A stretch of 64,000 nt of DNA from an uncultured Clostridia bacterium (GCA_944384825.1 CALWUT010000006.1:62001-126000), one strand, 5' to 3'; shown: positions 18,903 through 29,802, counted from the stretch's first letter. Translations and numbers: made by a program. Notes: generated by a model from the sequence alone, not told the origin.

Positions 18903-18981
18903 TACCATACCTCCTATATTAATCCTCTATATATTTTGATTATACACTATAATTAAAATGTTGTCAAGCTATATAATAAAT

Positions 18982-21000
18982 TTAATTATTAACACTTAAA
19001 GAATTTGTAGAGGCATCAAAATTAAGGTAGCATACTTCAGGTAATTCTTCTGCTCCATCCATAAATCCCTTTAAAACCGCGCGAACTTCGTTTATTAGCG
19101 CATCTACTCCTCTACCACCTGATTTTTCTTTCTCATAAATTTCTGAATAATGGTCTAAAGCCGATTTATCCCACTCAATATCAACATCAAATTTATTTTT
19201 ATAGTACTCTTTGAAGTCTTTACTTTTGCGCAATATAATTTCTTTATAGTCCTCAGCAGTAAGATCCTTAAACTTAACATTACAATATTTGTATCTGTTA
19301 TATAAACTGCTCTCTAATTGTTGTAAATCTTCCGGAGATTCATTAGAAGTTGCTACTAAAATAGAACCTGAAGCGTCTATGCCGTTTATTTGACCTGTAT
19401 CGCCAAAGTTGCGCAGCATTTCATCTATGCTACCACCCATTATTTTGTTTGCTTCGTTTCTCAAGCGGTTTCCCTGACTTGTTGCATCCCAAACTCTCAT
19501 TTTATCCACTTCATCTATGCAGTACAATGTAGGTTTGCCGGCGTTAATAGTACGAGCAAAATTAGTGTCTACTTTAACTTTTACCTTTCCATTGTCGCTA
19601 AGCACAGGTTTCAATAACCGACTCGCCGCACTCTTAGCATTGTTTCCTTTATCCTCAACTATGTCTGACATACGAACTATACAAGATCCCAGTTTCATTT
19701 CCTCTTCTATGATTCTCATAGCAGTAGATTTACCGGTTGCCGGAAGACCAGTTAAATAAAGCAGTAATCCTCCGGTGTGCTTTTTACCTGATTCTTTTGC
19801 TTGTACAAGCGATTCAAAATGACCTTTCATAATCGTCATCATTCTATTAATAGCTTCATCTTGTCCTACGAGCTCGCTTTTTAGTCTTTCTTCAATTTTT
19901 TGTAAAGTAGTTTGGTAGTTACTTATATCTATGCCTTTATGACTAAGATTGAAAATAGCATTTTTAATTTTATTCTCTCCAGAAGCTACTAAATTTTTAA
20001 CATTATCAACTATATCACCTGAGTTTTTCAAAATTAAAGTACCACCCAGTAAGTACATTCCACGAGAACCCCATTTCCCAAGTGAATCGAAGAGGTTTCT
20101 TGCCGCCTGTTCTGATTTAATAATGGTTATTACCTGCATTTGGTGATCTATCTGCTTTTCTAGTTCTTCCATGACATAGTTGGAATGTTTATAAAACGTG
20201 TTATCTTCTGCTGCTTTGATAATTTCTGGCAAATAATCATTCCAACTATTCTGTTCCCAAAAATCCTTCCAAGCCTTATAGAAGTTTGTTAAATCATCTT
20301 GTTTAGCTAAGTTTTTGAGTAGTTGGTTTAGTTGGTTTAGTTTCTCTTGATCTGTTGAGCTATCTTTTTTCAATTTCTCCTTCAAGTTCTCCTTCAAGTA
20401 CAATAATACATCCATTGGAACTTCTTTGGAAGCAAATTTACCAGATTGCAATCGTGTTGTTAATTCAGACCGATCTCCCATAATATTTCTAATTCGTTCA
20501 TTCAATTTAACCACCTCAGCCTCGGCTTTAGTGGCTAGCATCGATTTGAGTATGTTATTTTTTTTGTCTAGATCATTCTTTATTTGTTCCATTTTTTTAT
20601 CATCTATATTATCTTGCTGAGCTGATGGCAAAGCATTGTCTACGTTCTGATTCATTTGATTGGCTATTTTAAAAGTTGTTGAATCTCCACCTACAGCGAA
20701 TACCATACCATTCATTCTGGTGCTTCCAAGTCCAAGAGCTAAGCTCAAGGCTCCGGCAGAAAGTTTTTTAGGTAAACTAAATCCTCCTGCAATTTCTTCT
20801 AATTCAGAATCCTTAAGTTCTAAGTTTTCTATTCCTTTTTTAAATTCCATAATATTTTCAATTTCCTTAGAGTTCAAATTCAAACCATAAAGTTTGAGTT
20901 CTCTTTCCATTTCATCTCTTTTTTCAAATTTTGAAAGCTTTTCAAGTAAACCTTTGTCATTTAAAATTTTTTCTAAATTACCATAGTTTTCCACATTCAT
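18982..21000 (-). CDS. AAA+ ATPase with Nif11-like double-glycine leader
   Basis: The 672-residue product opens with a Nif11-like leader: helical LEKILNDKGLLEKLSKF, then KDSELEEIAGG ending in a double glycine at residue 73, the pattern used by RiPP precursors for cleavage and export. After it comes a second hydrophobic, signal-like stretch (KKLSAGALSLALGLG to MVFAVGG), a coiled-coil region, a weak hydrophobic segment near residue 310 and a C-terminal AAA+ module. That module has Walker A GLPATGKST (near 416), Walker B CIDEVDKM (near 492), a sensor LVATSNES and a ClpB-type small domain (KSGGRGVDALINEV). A Nif11 leader on a whole ATPase is unusual. No peptidase-transporter is nearby. Confidence 0.75.
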   Translation of the reverse strand: MNVENYGNLEKILNDKGLLEKLSKFEKRDEMERELKLYGLNLNSKEIENIMEFKKGIENLELKDSELEEIAGGFSLPKKLSAGALSLALGLGSTRMNGMVFAVGGDSTTFKIANQMNQNVDNALPSAQQDNIDDKKMEQIKNDLDKKNNILKSMLATKAEAEVVKLNERIRNIMGDRSELTTRLQSGKFASKEVPMDVLLYLKENLKEKLKKDSSTDQEKLNQLNQLLKNLAKQDDLTNFYKAWKDFWEQNSWNDYLPEIIKAAEDNTFYKHSNYVMEELEKQIDHQMQVITIIKSEQAARNLFDSLGKWGSRGMYLLGGTLILKNSGDIVDNVKNLVASGENKIKNAIFNLSHKGIDISNYQTTLQKIEERLKSELVGQDEAINRMMTIMKGHFESLVQAKESGKKHTGGLLLYLTGLPATGKSTAMRIIEEEMKLGSCIVRMSDIVEDKGNNAKSAASRLLKPVLSDNGKVKVKVDTNFARTINAGKPTLYCIDEVDKMRVWDATSQGNRLRNEANKIMGGSIDEMLRNFGDTGQINGIDASGSILVATSNESPEDLQQLESSLYNRYKYCNVKFKDLTAEDYKEIILRKSKDFKEYYKNKFDVDIEWDKSALDHYSEIYEKEKSGGRGVDALINEVRAVLKGFMDGAEELPEVCYLNFDASTNSLSVNN

Positions 21001-21125
21001 GTAAATACCTCTTCCTTTCTTATATAATTGAACAGCTTCTATCTATGATTATAAACATAAATCAAAATAAAGTCAATAAAAAATTATATATATTTAAATA
21101 TTTGTTAAACTAAATGCTGCTTAAT

Positions 21126-22658
21126 CTATCTAACCATATTTATAACTCTGCTGCACCAATTTTTATAAAATGAACTTTCATGAGAAACTAGTATCAATCC
21201 TCCTTTCCATTTTGAAAGCTCGCTACTTAAAACCTCTTTAGCGTCAACATCAAGATGGTTAGTAGGTTCATCTAAAATTAAAAAATTACATTTTTTAAGC
21301 ATTAATATACATAATTTCACTTTAGCCTGTTCTCCACCACTTAAAGTTCCTATAGGACGAAAAACGTGCTCCGATTTAATTCCGCATTGAGCTAAACCTT
21401 TTCGGATATCTTTCTGAGAAATTCCAGGAAATTTATCACTAATTATCTCTACCGGTGAAGAAGATTTATTTTCCCATTTTAAATCCTGTTCATAATATGC
21501 AAGCTTTGTATTTTCCGAAAAATGAAACCATCCTTTACGGGGATTAATCTCTCCTACCAAAGTTTTTAATAACGTTGATTTACCTATGCCATTAAATCCG
21601 GTAATTACTACTTTCTCTGTCGACATAATTTCAAAACTAAGCGGGGGCAATAAAGAATGAGTGTAACCCACCTCTAAATTATGAACTGTTAATGCTTTGT
21701 GATATTCAATAGGTTCACAATTGAATGAAAATGCAGGTTTAGGTTGAGTTTCCGGAGGAGAAATTTTTTCCATTTTACTGAGTAGTTTTATTCGGCTTTG
21801 AGCTTGGCGAGCAGTGGACGCACGTACTCTATTTTTAGCAATAAATTCTTCATGCTTTTTGATTTCTTTTTGTTGAGCTTTGTATTCTTTTGTATAACTT
21901 TCCCTTTGCAAGCCTTTTATCTTAATAAATTTCGAAAAATTACCTGGATATTTTTTTATCGTATTAAATTCGATATCAATAATTACATTTGTAATTTTAT
22001 CTAAAAACTCAAAATCATGAGATATAACTATAAACGCTCCTTTAAACTGTTTAAGGTAATCTCCAAGCCATTGTATATGTTCTTTATCCAGAAAGTTTGT
22101 GGGTTCATCTAAAAGAAGTATATCCGGTTTTTGCAGCAGCAGCTTAGCAAGTATAACTTTAGCTTTTTGACCTCCACTTAAATTTCCTAAAGGAGCTTCC
22201 ATACCGAAGGATAAAATCCCAAGTCCGGAAGCTACTTTCATAATATTACTCTCAATTTCGTAGAATCCACTTCTTTCCAATATACTTTGATACTCAGTAG
22301 ACTTTTCAAAGATTTCCTCATTAAAGTTTTCGGCCATCATAGTATAAACTTCACTTAATTCTTTTTCTATTTTATAAAGGTGATCAAATGCAGTCTTCAA
22401 ATACTCGAATAAAGTAAGTTTTTTATTTAAATTCGCATGTTGATCAAGATACCCTACGTTTATTCCTTTTTGCCACTTGATCTTTCCTTCATCTGGAATG
22501 ACTTCTCCTATTATAGAATTAAGCAATGTGGTTTTTCCTGTTCCGTTTTTCCCAACTAATCCTATGTGTTCTCCTTTAAAAACTTGAAATGATGAATCTT
22601 TATATAGTAATTTTTCACCATATGTGTGAGAAAGCCCTTCAACTTTTAGTAATCCCAT
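21126..22658 (-). CDS. ABC-F family ATPase
   Basis: This 510-residue protein has two ABC domains and no membrane segment, the ABC-F layout; members act on the ribosome as translation factors or in antibiotic protection. Motifs are intact: Walker A GKNGTGKTT (near 37) and GFNGIGKST (near 350), signatures LSGGQKAKV and LSGGEQAKV, Walker B ILLLDEPT and FLILDEPT. The inter-domain linker carries NRVRASTARQAQSRIK, typical of the housekeeping-like subgroup. It is distinct in sequence from the interrupted lsa-type gene at 47056/60843. It stands alone and is divergent from the acetyltransferase gene. Confidence 0.88.
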   Translation of the reverse strand: MGLLKVEGLSHTYGEKLLYKDSSFQVFKGEHIGLVGKNGTGKTTLLNSIIGEVIPDEGKIKWQKGINVGYLDQHANLNKKLTLFEYLKTAFDHLYKIEKELSEVYTMMAENFNEEIFEKSTEYQSILERSGFYEIESNIMKVASGLGILSFGMEAPLGNLSGGQKAKVILAKLLLQKPDILLLDEPTNFLDKEHIQWLGDYLKQFKGAFIVISHDFEFLDKITNVIIDIEFNTIKKYPGNFSKFIKIKGLQRESYTKEYKAQQKEIKKHEEFIAKNRVRASTARQAQSRIKLLSKMEKISPPETQPKPAFSFNCEPIEYHKALTVHNLEVGYTHSLLPPLSFEIMSTEKVVITGFNGIGKSTLLKTLVGEINPRKGWFHFSENTKLAYYEQDLKWENKSSSPVEIISDKFPGISQKDIRKGLAQCGIKSEHVFRPIGTLSGGEQAKVKLCILMLKKCNFLILDEPTNHLDVDAKEVLSSELSKWKGGLILVSHESSFYKNWCSRVINMVR

Positions 22659-22943
22659 TTTACTTACCTCTTTAAAAATTTAAATTTATATTTTTTATAG
22701 ATCTCAAAGATTCATTAACTTTATCTTTACATTATTCTTGCATAAATAAAAATTAATTTCAACATTCTTGAAAATAAAGTTTTAAATTAATAACTCTCCA
22801 TGTAGCTTTTGATCCTTGTTACCTATAATCGAATATAGTACATGAAAATTTCTGAAATTACATATTTGACAAAAAAACATATAGATGATAAATTATATTG
22901 TGATAATTACAGTAAAAATTCTCGAATATGAAAGGAGCTTACT

Positions 22944-23459
22944 ATGTTAACCACCAAAGTGGCATTAGAATTAATACCAGTAGAGAAAAAATCAAACTTA
23001 ATTGCACAGGTAAGTCGCTTAGCAAGAAAAATCTATTTACCTTATTATAGTAACTGTATAAATCCGTTATGTGCACTTCAAATGTATGGTAAATATCAAA
23101 CCAGTCGTGCTATAAAAAAAGCAATATTGTCAGGAGAAGAATATTGCATCGTCTGCTATGAAAAACAAAATGTAGGATACTTTGCCGTAAAGGTTAATGA
23201 AGCCGAAAATTCATTATTTATTTCTAAGCTTTATCTGGATTCTTCAGTAAGGGGAAAGGGATTTGGCAGATATATATTCGATATTATTTTAACTTTTGCG
23301 GCAGAACTGAATTTATCAAAAATTAATTTAATTGTTTCCAAGCAAAATCCTACGGTAAAAATTTATGAAAGATTTGGATTCAAAATTTTAGAGTCTTTAT
23401 ACGAAGATGAAGGTAACGGACTTATCTCAGATGACTATTTAATGCAGTTAGAAATGTAA
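22944..23459 (+). CDS. GNAT-family N-acetyltransferase
   Basis: The 171 residues contain the GNAT acetyl-CoA site: LYLDSSVRGKGFGRYIFD (motif A, near residues 93-110) and the later NPTVKIYERFGFKI (motif B). Substrate is unknown; candidates include ribosomal proteins, polyamines or antibiotics. AGGAG precedes the ATG. The 285 bases between it and the divergent ABC-F gene hold a TTGACA at 22866 but no -10 at good spacing, so the promoter is unclear. Confidence 0.88.
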   Translation: MLTTKVALELIPVEKKSNLIAQVSRLARKIYLPYYSNCINPLCALQMYGKYQTSRAIKKAILSGEEYCIVCYEKQNVGYFAVKVNEAENSLFISKLYLDSSVRGKGFGRYIFDIILTFAAELNLSKINLIVSKQNPTVKIYERFGFKILESLYEDEGNGLISDDYLMQLEM

Positions 23460-23591
23460 AATACCATTTTTTAACTTACATATTCCAGTTTAAATCTTTA
23501 AAAACTATTAACTTAATAATCTACATTAAAAACTATTATGTGTAACGGTTGTTACTAAATAAAATCGTAAATTCTAAAGGAGGCCGAAAAC

Positions 23592-26201
23592 ATGAAAAGT
23601 ACTGATAAACTTTCTTTTAAAATAATTTTTACAGTTATCTTAGCTATTTGTATTACTATCTCAAATCTTGCTTATGCTCCCATGCAATTTACTCATGCTG
23701 CAGCCGAAACAACTCTTACTATATCGGGAATTACTAAAACAGAAAGTAAAGCTTTTGTTTATATGGTAGACGGAAATAATGCGGGTACTCTGAAAGTGGA
23801 TTCATTAACTATACCGGATAATTTTTCAGGTAATAAGTACACTTTTGAGTCCATTGAAAATAAAACCTATACCATCACTATTACTGCATCCGACGGTTAC
23901 ACATTCAAAAATTTGAGAATTAATAATACGATTCATCCGATAGAAGAATTTTCAATCTCAGATAAAAACACTTACTCTTACTCTTTATCAGTTACTAGCT
24001 CAATGGAAAATATAAATTTGATTCCGGAATTTAAAAAAAGTTCCAGTCAAGGTTCAGGTCGAAAAATTACAGTCGGAGATACACTTTGTATAGATGAAAC
24101 TTCATCAAATCCTGTCACTCACTATTCAGGCGCAGGGTTTACAATCATTCCTTCGGCAAAAGACGGAGGATATATTTTAAATATTAATGACGGTGCGGCA
24201 ATAGGAGCTATAACAGCAGAAGGCTCTTTAGATCTTATAATTAAAGCCCCAAGCTCCGGAACAATTGAATCAAAAAATGACCTTTCCATTACCGGTGCTA
24301 AGAGTTTAAAAATAGTTGAGAACACTAAAAATACTACCAGAGAATTAAATTTAAAAGGAGGAATAAAAATTTCAGACGAGATCGTATTAAATGCCAACGT
24401 TAATATTGGAACTACTAGCAATCCTTCTCATTGCGGCATAAAAGGCGGAAACTCTTCTTCTGACAATAATTTAAATTTAACTGTTGAAAATTCTAATTTA
24501 AACATCTATAGAAACGGAAATGCTCCTTTAGAAAATATTGGAGGAAATATTTCAGTTGGAAGCAATGGTAAAATTCAAACTTATAGCGAAGGAAAACCAT
24601 TTAATGAGATTCAAGGAAAAATATCAGTAAGTAATGGTGGACAGATTACAGCTAACTTTAAAGAATATCAACTTCCAACTCAAATATATAGTAAATGGAC
24701 AGATTGGCAAGATAAAATATGGAGCTCCAGCTCTACTGCTCCCGAACAAGAAGCAAAAGTACAATGGGACGACATAACTCCCGAAGAACAGCAAAACAAC
24801 CACTATTATTGCAGTTACAGCGATGGCGATGCTGGAGATTACAACTGGGAGCTGAGGTCAACTGATTCTCCTATTTATACTCTTATATATGGAAAAGGTA
24901 AAAACGGAGAAACTAATGAAAGCGTAAACGGAATTGTATCATTTCTCAGCGGACAAGGACAATGCATAAGTGAAAATGTTTCTGAAAACTACGGAGAATA
25001 CAAATTCCCCGCAGATTCTTCGGTTACAGTAAAGCTTCTTCCTCGGTATGGTTTTCAGCTTAATAATAGTGCAGTTCAAAGAATTAATACTACACCTCAA
25101 GCAGATACGGGAACTTACACTTTTACAATGCCGGCAGAAGATATTTATTTAAGCGAATTATTTTCAAGCAGCAATGATCAGCTAGTAATAAATTCCGGAG
25201 ATATCTTAAACGTTAAAATTGCCCCATATTCTGATTTAATAAACGGAAATTTTAAATTTACCATTTCCTCAGTTGCCGATCCTTCTAATGCCTCTTCTTT
25301 TGAAAACTCCGCTAAAGATTACCAAATTTCCAACTATTTTAATTTAGTTCTGGATGAAATAATATTAAAAAACGGAGACTCAAATCAAACACCTTGGGAA
25401 GTGGAATTAAGTGAACTTGCAAATCCTGTAGGAATAACTCTGGAACTTTCGGAAGCGTTAAAAGGTAAAAAAAGATACTGCGTCTTAAGAGAACATAACG
25501 GAGAAATAACTAATCTTTCCAGTGCTTATAATCCGGAATCTAACGAAATTGAGTTTTTCTCAGATAAATTTTCAACTTATGCTATAGGATACAGCAATAT
25601 TGTACGTTCGTTATCTACGGAAGTAGAGTATAACGGAGAAAAGTTAAGTATAATAATAGAAGACCCTAACAATGCTTTAAATGATGAAGCCGAATTGGTT
25701 GTAACACTTGTAAAAGAAGGTTCAGACCGCTATAACGAACTAAAAAACAATTTGGATGATACTCATAAAATAGAAAATCTTATATTTTTTGATATAGTTA
25801 TTTATAAAGACTCTACCCACACCGAAGTTTATTCACAACTTGAAGAAAAAGTAAATGTACTTTTTCAAATTCCCACCGGATGGGATAAAGAAGATTTACA
25901 AACAGTACTTGTAGCAGAAGGGATAGATGGAGAATTCGATGAGGAACTAATAAATAAAAACGATATCGAATACCTCTCATTTTGGACAGACCACTTCAGT
26001 CCATATGCTTTCCTTGATGCATTAAGTGATGAAGATTTGGAAAATTTATCAGGTCTTGTGGAGCAAAATGAATCTGCAGATGATGACACCATTACTAATT
26101 TCCTTACAGGAGATTCTTCAAGAACTTTGATTTTAATTGCTATTACAGCAGGAATAATAAGTTTAGCAATTTTTATAATTTTAAAGAAAAAGAGCAAATA
26201 A
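23592..26201 (+). CDS. Large surface protein with C-terminal membrane anchor
   Basis: The 869-residue product has a signal peptide (hydrophobic residues about 10-30, cleavage near THAAA) and ends in a hydrophobic segment (ILIAITAGIISLAIFIIL) followed by KKKSK, an anchor without an LPXTG sortase motif. Between them are beta-rich repeats of bacterial adhesin type, for example DGYTFKNLRINNT and YGFQLNNSAVQRINT, each preceded by ITASDG or LLPR sequences. Similar proteins in Clostridia are of unknown function. GGAGG lies nine bases before the ATG. An adhesin or matrix role is inference. Confidence 0.75.
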   Translation: MKSTDKLSFKIIFTVILAICITISNLAYAPMQFTHAAAETTLTISGITKTESKAFVYMVDGNNAGTLKVDSLTIPDNFSGNKYTFESIENKTYTITITASDGYTFKNLRINNTIHPIEEFSISDKNTYSYSLSVTSSMENINLIPEFKKSSSQGSGRKITVGDTLCIDETSSNPVTHYSGAGFTIIPSAKDGGYILNINDGAAIGAITAEGSLDLIIKAPSSGTIESKNDLSITGAKSLKIVENTKNTTRELNLKGGIKISDEIVLNANVNIGTTSNPSHCGIKGGNSSSDNNLNLTVENSNLNIYRNGNAPLENIGGNISVGSNGKIQTYSEGKPFNEIQGKISVSNGGQITANFKEYQLPTQIYSKWTDWQDKIWSSSSTAPEQEAKVQWDDITPEEQQNNHYYCSYSDGDAGDYNWELRSTDSPIYTLIYGKGKNGETNESVNGIVSFLSGQGQCISENVSENYGEYKFPADSSVTVKLLPRYGFQLNNSAVQRINTTPQADTGTYTFTMPAEDIYLSELFSSSNDQLVINSGDILNVKIAPYSDLINGNFKFTISSVADPSNASSFENSAKDYQISNYFNLVLDEIILKNGDSNQTPWEVELSELANPVGITLELSEALKGKKRYCVLREHNGEITNLSSAYNPESNEIEFFSDKFSTYAIGYSNIVRSLSTEVEYNGEKLSIIIEDPNNALNDEAELVVTLVKEGSDRYNELKNNLDDTHKIENLIFFDIVIYKDSTHTEVYSQLEEKVNVLFQIPTGWDKEDLQTVLVAEGIDGEFDEELINKNDIEYLSFWTDHFSPYAFLDALSDEDLENLSGLVEQNESADDDTITNFLTGDSSRTLILIAITAGIISLAIFIILKKKSK

Positions 26202-26276
26202 AAAATAATATGGCACATTAATCTGCGTGAGTAAGTTTTTTACTACAAATTTATAAATATGAAAGGATGAAAGCTT

Positions 26277-26562
26277 ATGATGTCCAGTAATTCCAATAAC
26301 TTATCTAAATTTCACGTTTCAGGTCTTAGTGCCAGCGAATTAGAACAATCTCTAACAAAGGCAATCTCAGACTGTTTGAAAGACAAACTAAGGAGGATTG
26401 GGACGAAGTGGTAGTGTACTAACTTTAGGTTGCAAACATGGAACCGATGTTCCTAACATAACACTTTTTGGAGCACCCGCAGTCAGGTCCATACCTTTAG
26501 AGGACATAATTAACCGTGCGGTATCTAATGCCTTCGATCCTGAATTGAATAAATTTAAATAA
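26277..26562 (+). pseudogene. Small frame-split gene of unknown function
   Basis: Two adjacent ATGs (26277, 26280), preceded by GAAAGGATG, open a 45-codon frame that stops at TAG 26412. The next + frame is open from 26392 and continues (RSGSVLTLGCKHGTDVPNI to FDPELNKFK) to a stop at 26560. Joining them near 26390 gives about 93 residues. The overlap contains AGGAGG (26391-26396), an internal Shine-Dalgarno-like motif of the kind known to stimulate ribosomal frameshifting. I cannot name the product. Mutation or sequence error is equally possible. Confidence 0.5.
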
Positions 26563-26624
26563 AAACGAATTTAAAATTAAGTGCACTAACCTTCGCAAAT
26601 CGAAAAATTCCCGTATATTGAGTA

Positions 26625-26653
26625 TTTACTATTTCTCTTTCACATGATATAAT
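26625..26653 (+). promoter_or_regulatory. Promoter of the structured RNA
   Basis: TTTACT at 26625-26630 and a perfect TATAAT at 26648-26653 are 17 bases apart. Transcription would begin near 26660, exactly where a self-complementary segment starts. Confidence 0.7.
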
Positions 26654-26659
26654 AATATA

Positions 26660-26785
26660 GTCGAGTGTTGCAAATAGCAGTTGTGCCTAGGTAATGGTCT
26701 TATCTTACACAGGGTTGGAGTGTTAGTCGCACTCCATCCTGTTCGGCACGTTTGTTATTATCCCAAGGTTCTATTTTTTATTATA
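26660..26785 (+). ncRNA. Structured small RNA, class unknown (6S-like?)
   Basis: This stretch has no ORF but folds as one long interrupted hairpin: GAGTGTTG with CAAGGTTC (7 of 8 pairs), AATAGCA with TGTTATT, GTGCC with GGCAC, a large asymmetric internal loop, and an apical stem GGAGTG/CACTCC. A T-rich tail follows. It has its own promoter. A long hairpin with an internal bubble recalls 6S RNA, but about 125 bases is short for that family and I could not match consensus blocks. I therefore leave the class open. Confidence 0.55.
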
Positions 26786-26833
26786 GACTACTTTTAAAAA
26801 ATTCAATTAGAAAATATTCTCACTTTTTTTACA

Positions 26834-26870
26834 TAAAAAAACAGCTATTATTAGTAGCTGTTTTTCTGTT
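26834..26870. terminator. Bidirectional terminator
   Basis: ACAGCTA/TAGCTGT (26841-26861) is flanked by A6 on the left and T5 on the right, so it works in either direction. It closes the glycosyltransferase gene on the - strand. Confidence 0.85.
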
Positions 26871-26896
26871 TTATAATTGAATTAAAAAATTTATTC

Positions 26897-27892
26897 CTAT
26901 CCTTTATCGCCTGAATATCTCTCGTGAATCTCACTCTTGCTCTCAGTCAAATCAGCATATTTCCACCACTCTTGACAAAAACTAGAATAGTTCTTATTCC
27001 AAGGTTTTTCTCCCGTAAAATGCAGTACAACCGGATCTTTTCTTCCTTCATCCCAGTCCTTCTTATTTGACGCCCACTGTGCATACTCACTATCTTTATA
27101 TGAATACTCAAATCCCGTATGAGCAAGCGCTCCATACTTAAATGGTAAAGTGAAAATATGTCCGTAACATGCTTTATTTAATGCGTCCTGATCCGGGAAT
27201 ATAAAAGTCTTTTTTACATCGTTTTCTTTTATAATCTCCTCTAAAGTTTTATCTAAATTATCATTACGCATTTTCTCAAGATTCATTATGAGCACTCCTG
27301 AGCATACATAACTATTAAGGTTTGGAATCTCTAATATCTTATAGTGATCGCTGTCTTTATTTATAATGGAGTTTATGTCCCGAACTCCGGCAATATAGTA
27401 ATTTGACATGTCTAAATTGAACATCTCTGATAAATCTTTGCGAACTATAGTATCTCCGTCAAGATAGATACACCTTTTCTCATCTTTTAATATCTCCGGT
27501 AAATTGAGTCTGTAGTACATCGCACGTGACCAGCACCTTACTTCTGAACTGTCAAACTGCTGACCCATATTTACAATGTTTATACTGCAATTTGAATATT
27601 TCTTTCCCACACTTTTAATCTTCTCTTGTGCTTCTTCTGATACACCGTCAGATATTAAAACAGTAAATTTACAAAACGTATTTTTATTAGCATTCTCCAT
27701 CAGCGACGTCATCGCAACTAAAGTCGGAAGCAAATAATTTTCGTCTGTGGAGTAAGCAACGCATATTTCGCTGTTATTTTTAGCTCCTTTCCCCCTGACC
27801 ATCCACACACTTAACGAAGTAACAGCAATTAACGCTAAAAGCATCGTAAAAATTCCCAATGCTTTTCTGCTTTTTAACATCTTAATTTTCAT
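26897..27892 (-). CDS. Glycosyltransferase family 8 protein with N-terminal membrane anchor
   Basis: The 331 residues contain the GT8 core: an early YSTDENYLLPTLVAMTSL nucleotide-sugar segment, the DxD-type metal motif YLDGDTIV (near residue 144), DQDALNKACY and a late HFTGEKPWN. GT8 enzymes move glucose or galactose from UDP-sugars. An N-terminal helix (about residues 13-30) preceded by five basic residues predicts that the catalytic domain faces outward, which is odd because UDP-sugars are cytosolic. Six bases separate it from gap, so the two may be co-transcribed. Confidence 0.82.
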   Translation of the reverse strand: MKIKMLKSRKALGIFTMLLALIAVTSLSVWMVRGKGAKNNSEICVAYSTDENYLLPTLVAMTSLMENANKNTFCKFTVLISDGVSEEAQEKIKSVGKKYSNCSINIVNMGQQFDSSEVRCWSRAMYYRLNLPEILKDEKRCIYLDGDTIVRKDLSEMFNLDMSNYYIAGVRDINSIINKDSDHYKILEIPNLNSYVCSGVLIMNLEKMRNDNLDKTLEEIIKENDVKKTFIFPDQDALNKACYGHIFTLPFKYGALAHTGFEYSYKDSEYAQWASNKKDWDEGRKDPVVLHFTGEKPWNKNYSSFCQEWWKYADLTESKSEIHERYSGDKG

Positions 27893-27898
27893 CCTCTC

Positions 27899-28927
<1,029 letters not shown>

Positions 28928-28992
28928 TCACTCCTAAGCGTTTAAATTTTGCCACTACTTAAGTTATAATTCTCCTTCTATGCAATATATTA

Positions 28993-29802
28993 CTAGGAAT
29001 TAGTCTTTAAACTTTTAACACATACTTCAGATTTTTTAGAAATTTGTGTGTAAGTGTCGATTATAACTAATAAAATATAAATCGCTACTACTCCCTCCAT
29101 AGTACAGGTGGACAGTGAAATCTCGCTTACGCTTTGAGAATCTTTGACAAAATTTATTATTACCGGAATGCATTTTACAAATGCCAATAGTACAGAAGGA
29201 ATTCCCAATCCTATTAAAAGCTTAACAATATTGAACTTAGAACAAGTAGCAAATACTTGAGTATAGTATACAAAAAACAAGGATAATAAAGCTGTTAAAG
29301 TAATGTCATAAATGTCATTATTATAATTTTGGATAGACAAGAAAAGCAGCATTTTTAAAGCGAACCAGAATATAGGACAAAATATGAAAAACGGTAACTT
29401 TGAAAAAATATTCTTGCCTGTAAAAAAGGTAACAGCCATAATTATAAACGTAATACATGTTAAAACCGAAAATATTCCCATAAGTACCGGCTGCCATTCG
29501 AAGTCATATTGGGAATTGTCATTGTAATAAGTAGATATACACCAAAAAAATGTAACAGATACAATAATACTAACTATTGCCAAAGGAATATTTTTTTTAA
29601 TTTCAATGTTATTTATAGCTGTCTTACTTAAAAAAGTAAATAACATAATCATTCCAACTAAAATAAAAAACATCCCCATAAACCATCCGTTTTCTACGAA
29701 ATCAATCGTATTTAATGAAGAGATGATTTTCAGCGGGACAAAAATTAATGCTACGATCCCTGACAATAACCAAACCATTTTTAAATTAGAGTTCAATTTC
29801 AA
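28993..29802 (-). CDS. Multi-pass membrane protein of unknown function
   Basis: The 269 residues form about eight hydrophobic segments (for example LLSGIVALIFVPLKII, FFILVGMIMLFTFL, IFSVLTCITFIIMAVTFF, GVVAIYILLVIIDTY). I see no transport or enzyme signature and cannot name a family. It stands between gap and spoIID, with GGAGG before the ATG. About 200 bases separate it from divergent spoIID; these hold a TAGACTAGTAGTCTA palindrome but no clear promoter. Confidence 0.65.
   Translation of the reverse strand: MKLNSNLKMVWLLSGIVALIFVPLKIISSLNTIDFVENGWFMGMFFILVGMIMLFTFLSKTAINNIEIKKNIPLAIVSIIVSVTFFWCISTYYNDNSQYDFEWQPVLMGIFSVLTCITFIIMAVTFFTGKNIFSKLPFFIFCPIFWFALKMLLFLSIQNYNNDIYDITLTALLSLFFVYYTQVFATCSKFNIVKLLIGLGIPSVLLAFVKCIPVIINFVKDSQSVSEISLSTCTMEGVVAIYILLVIIDTYTQISKKSEVCVKSLKTNS

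Noticed and set aside
22866-22899. Promoter for the acetyltransferase gene
   Set aside because: TTGACA is present but TATATT is 22 bases away; spacing is too long for a confident call.
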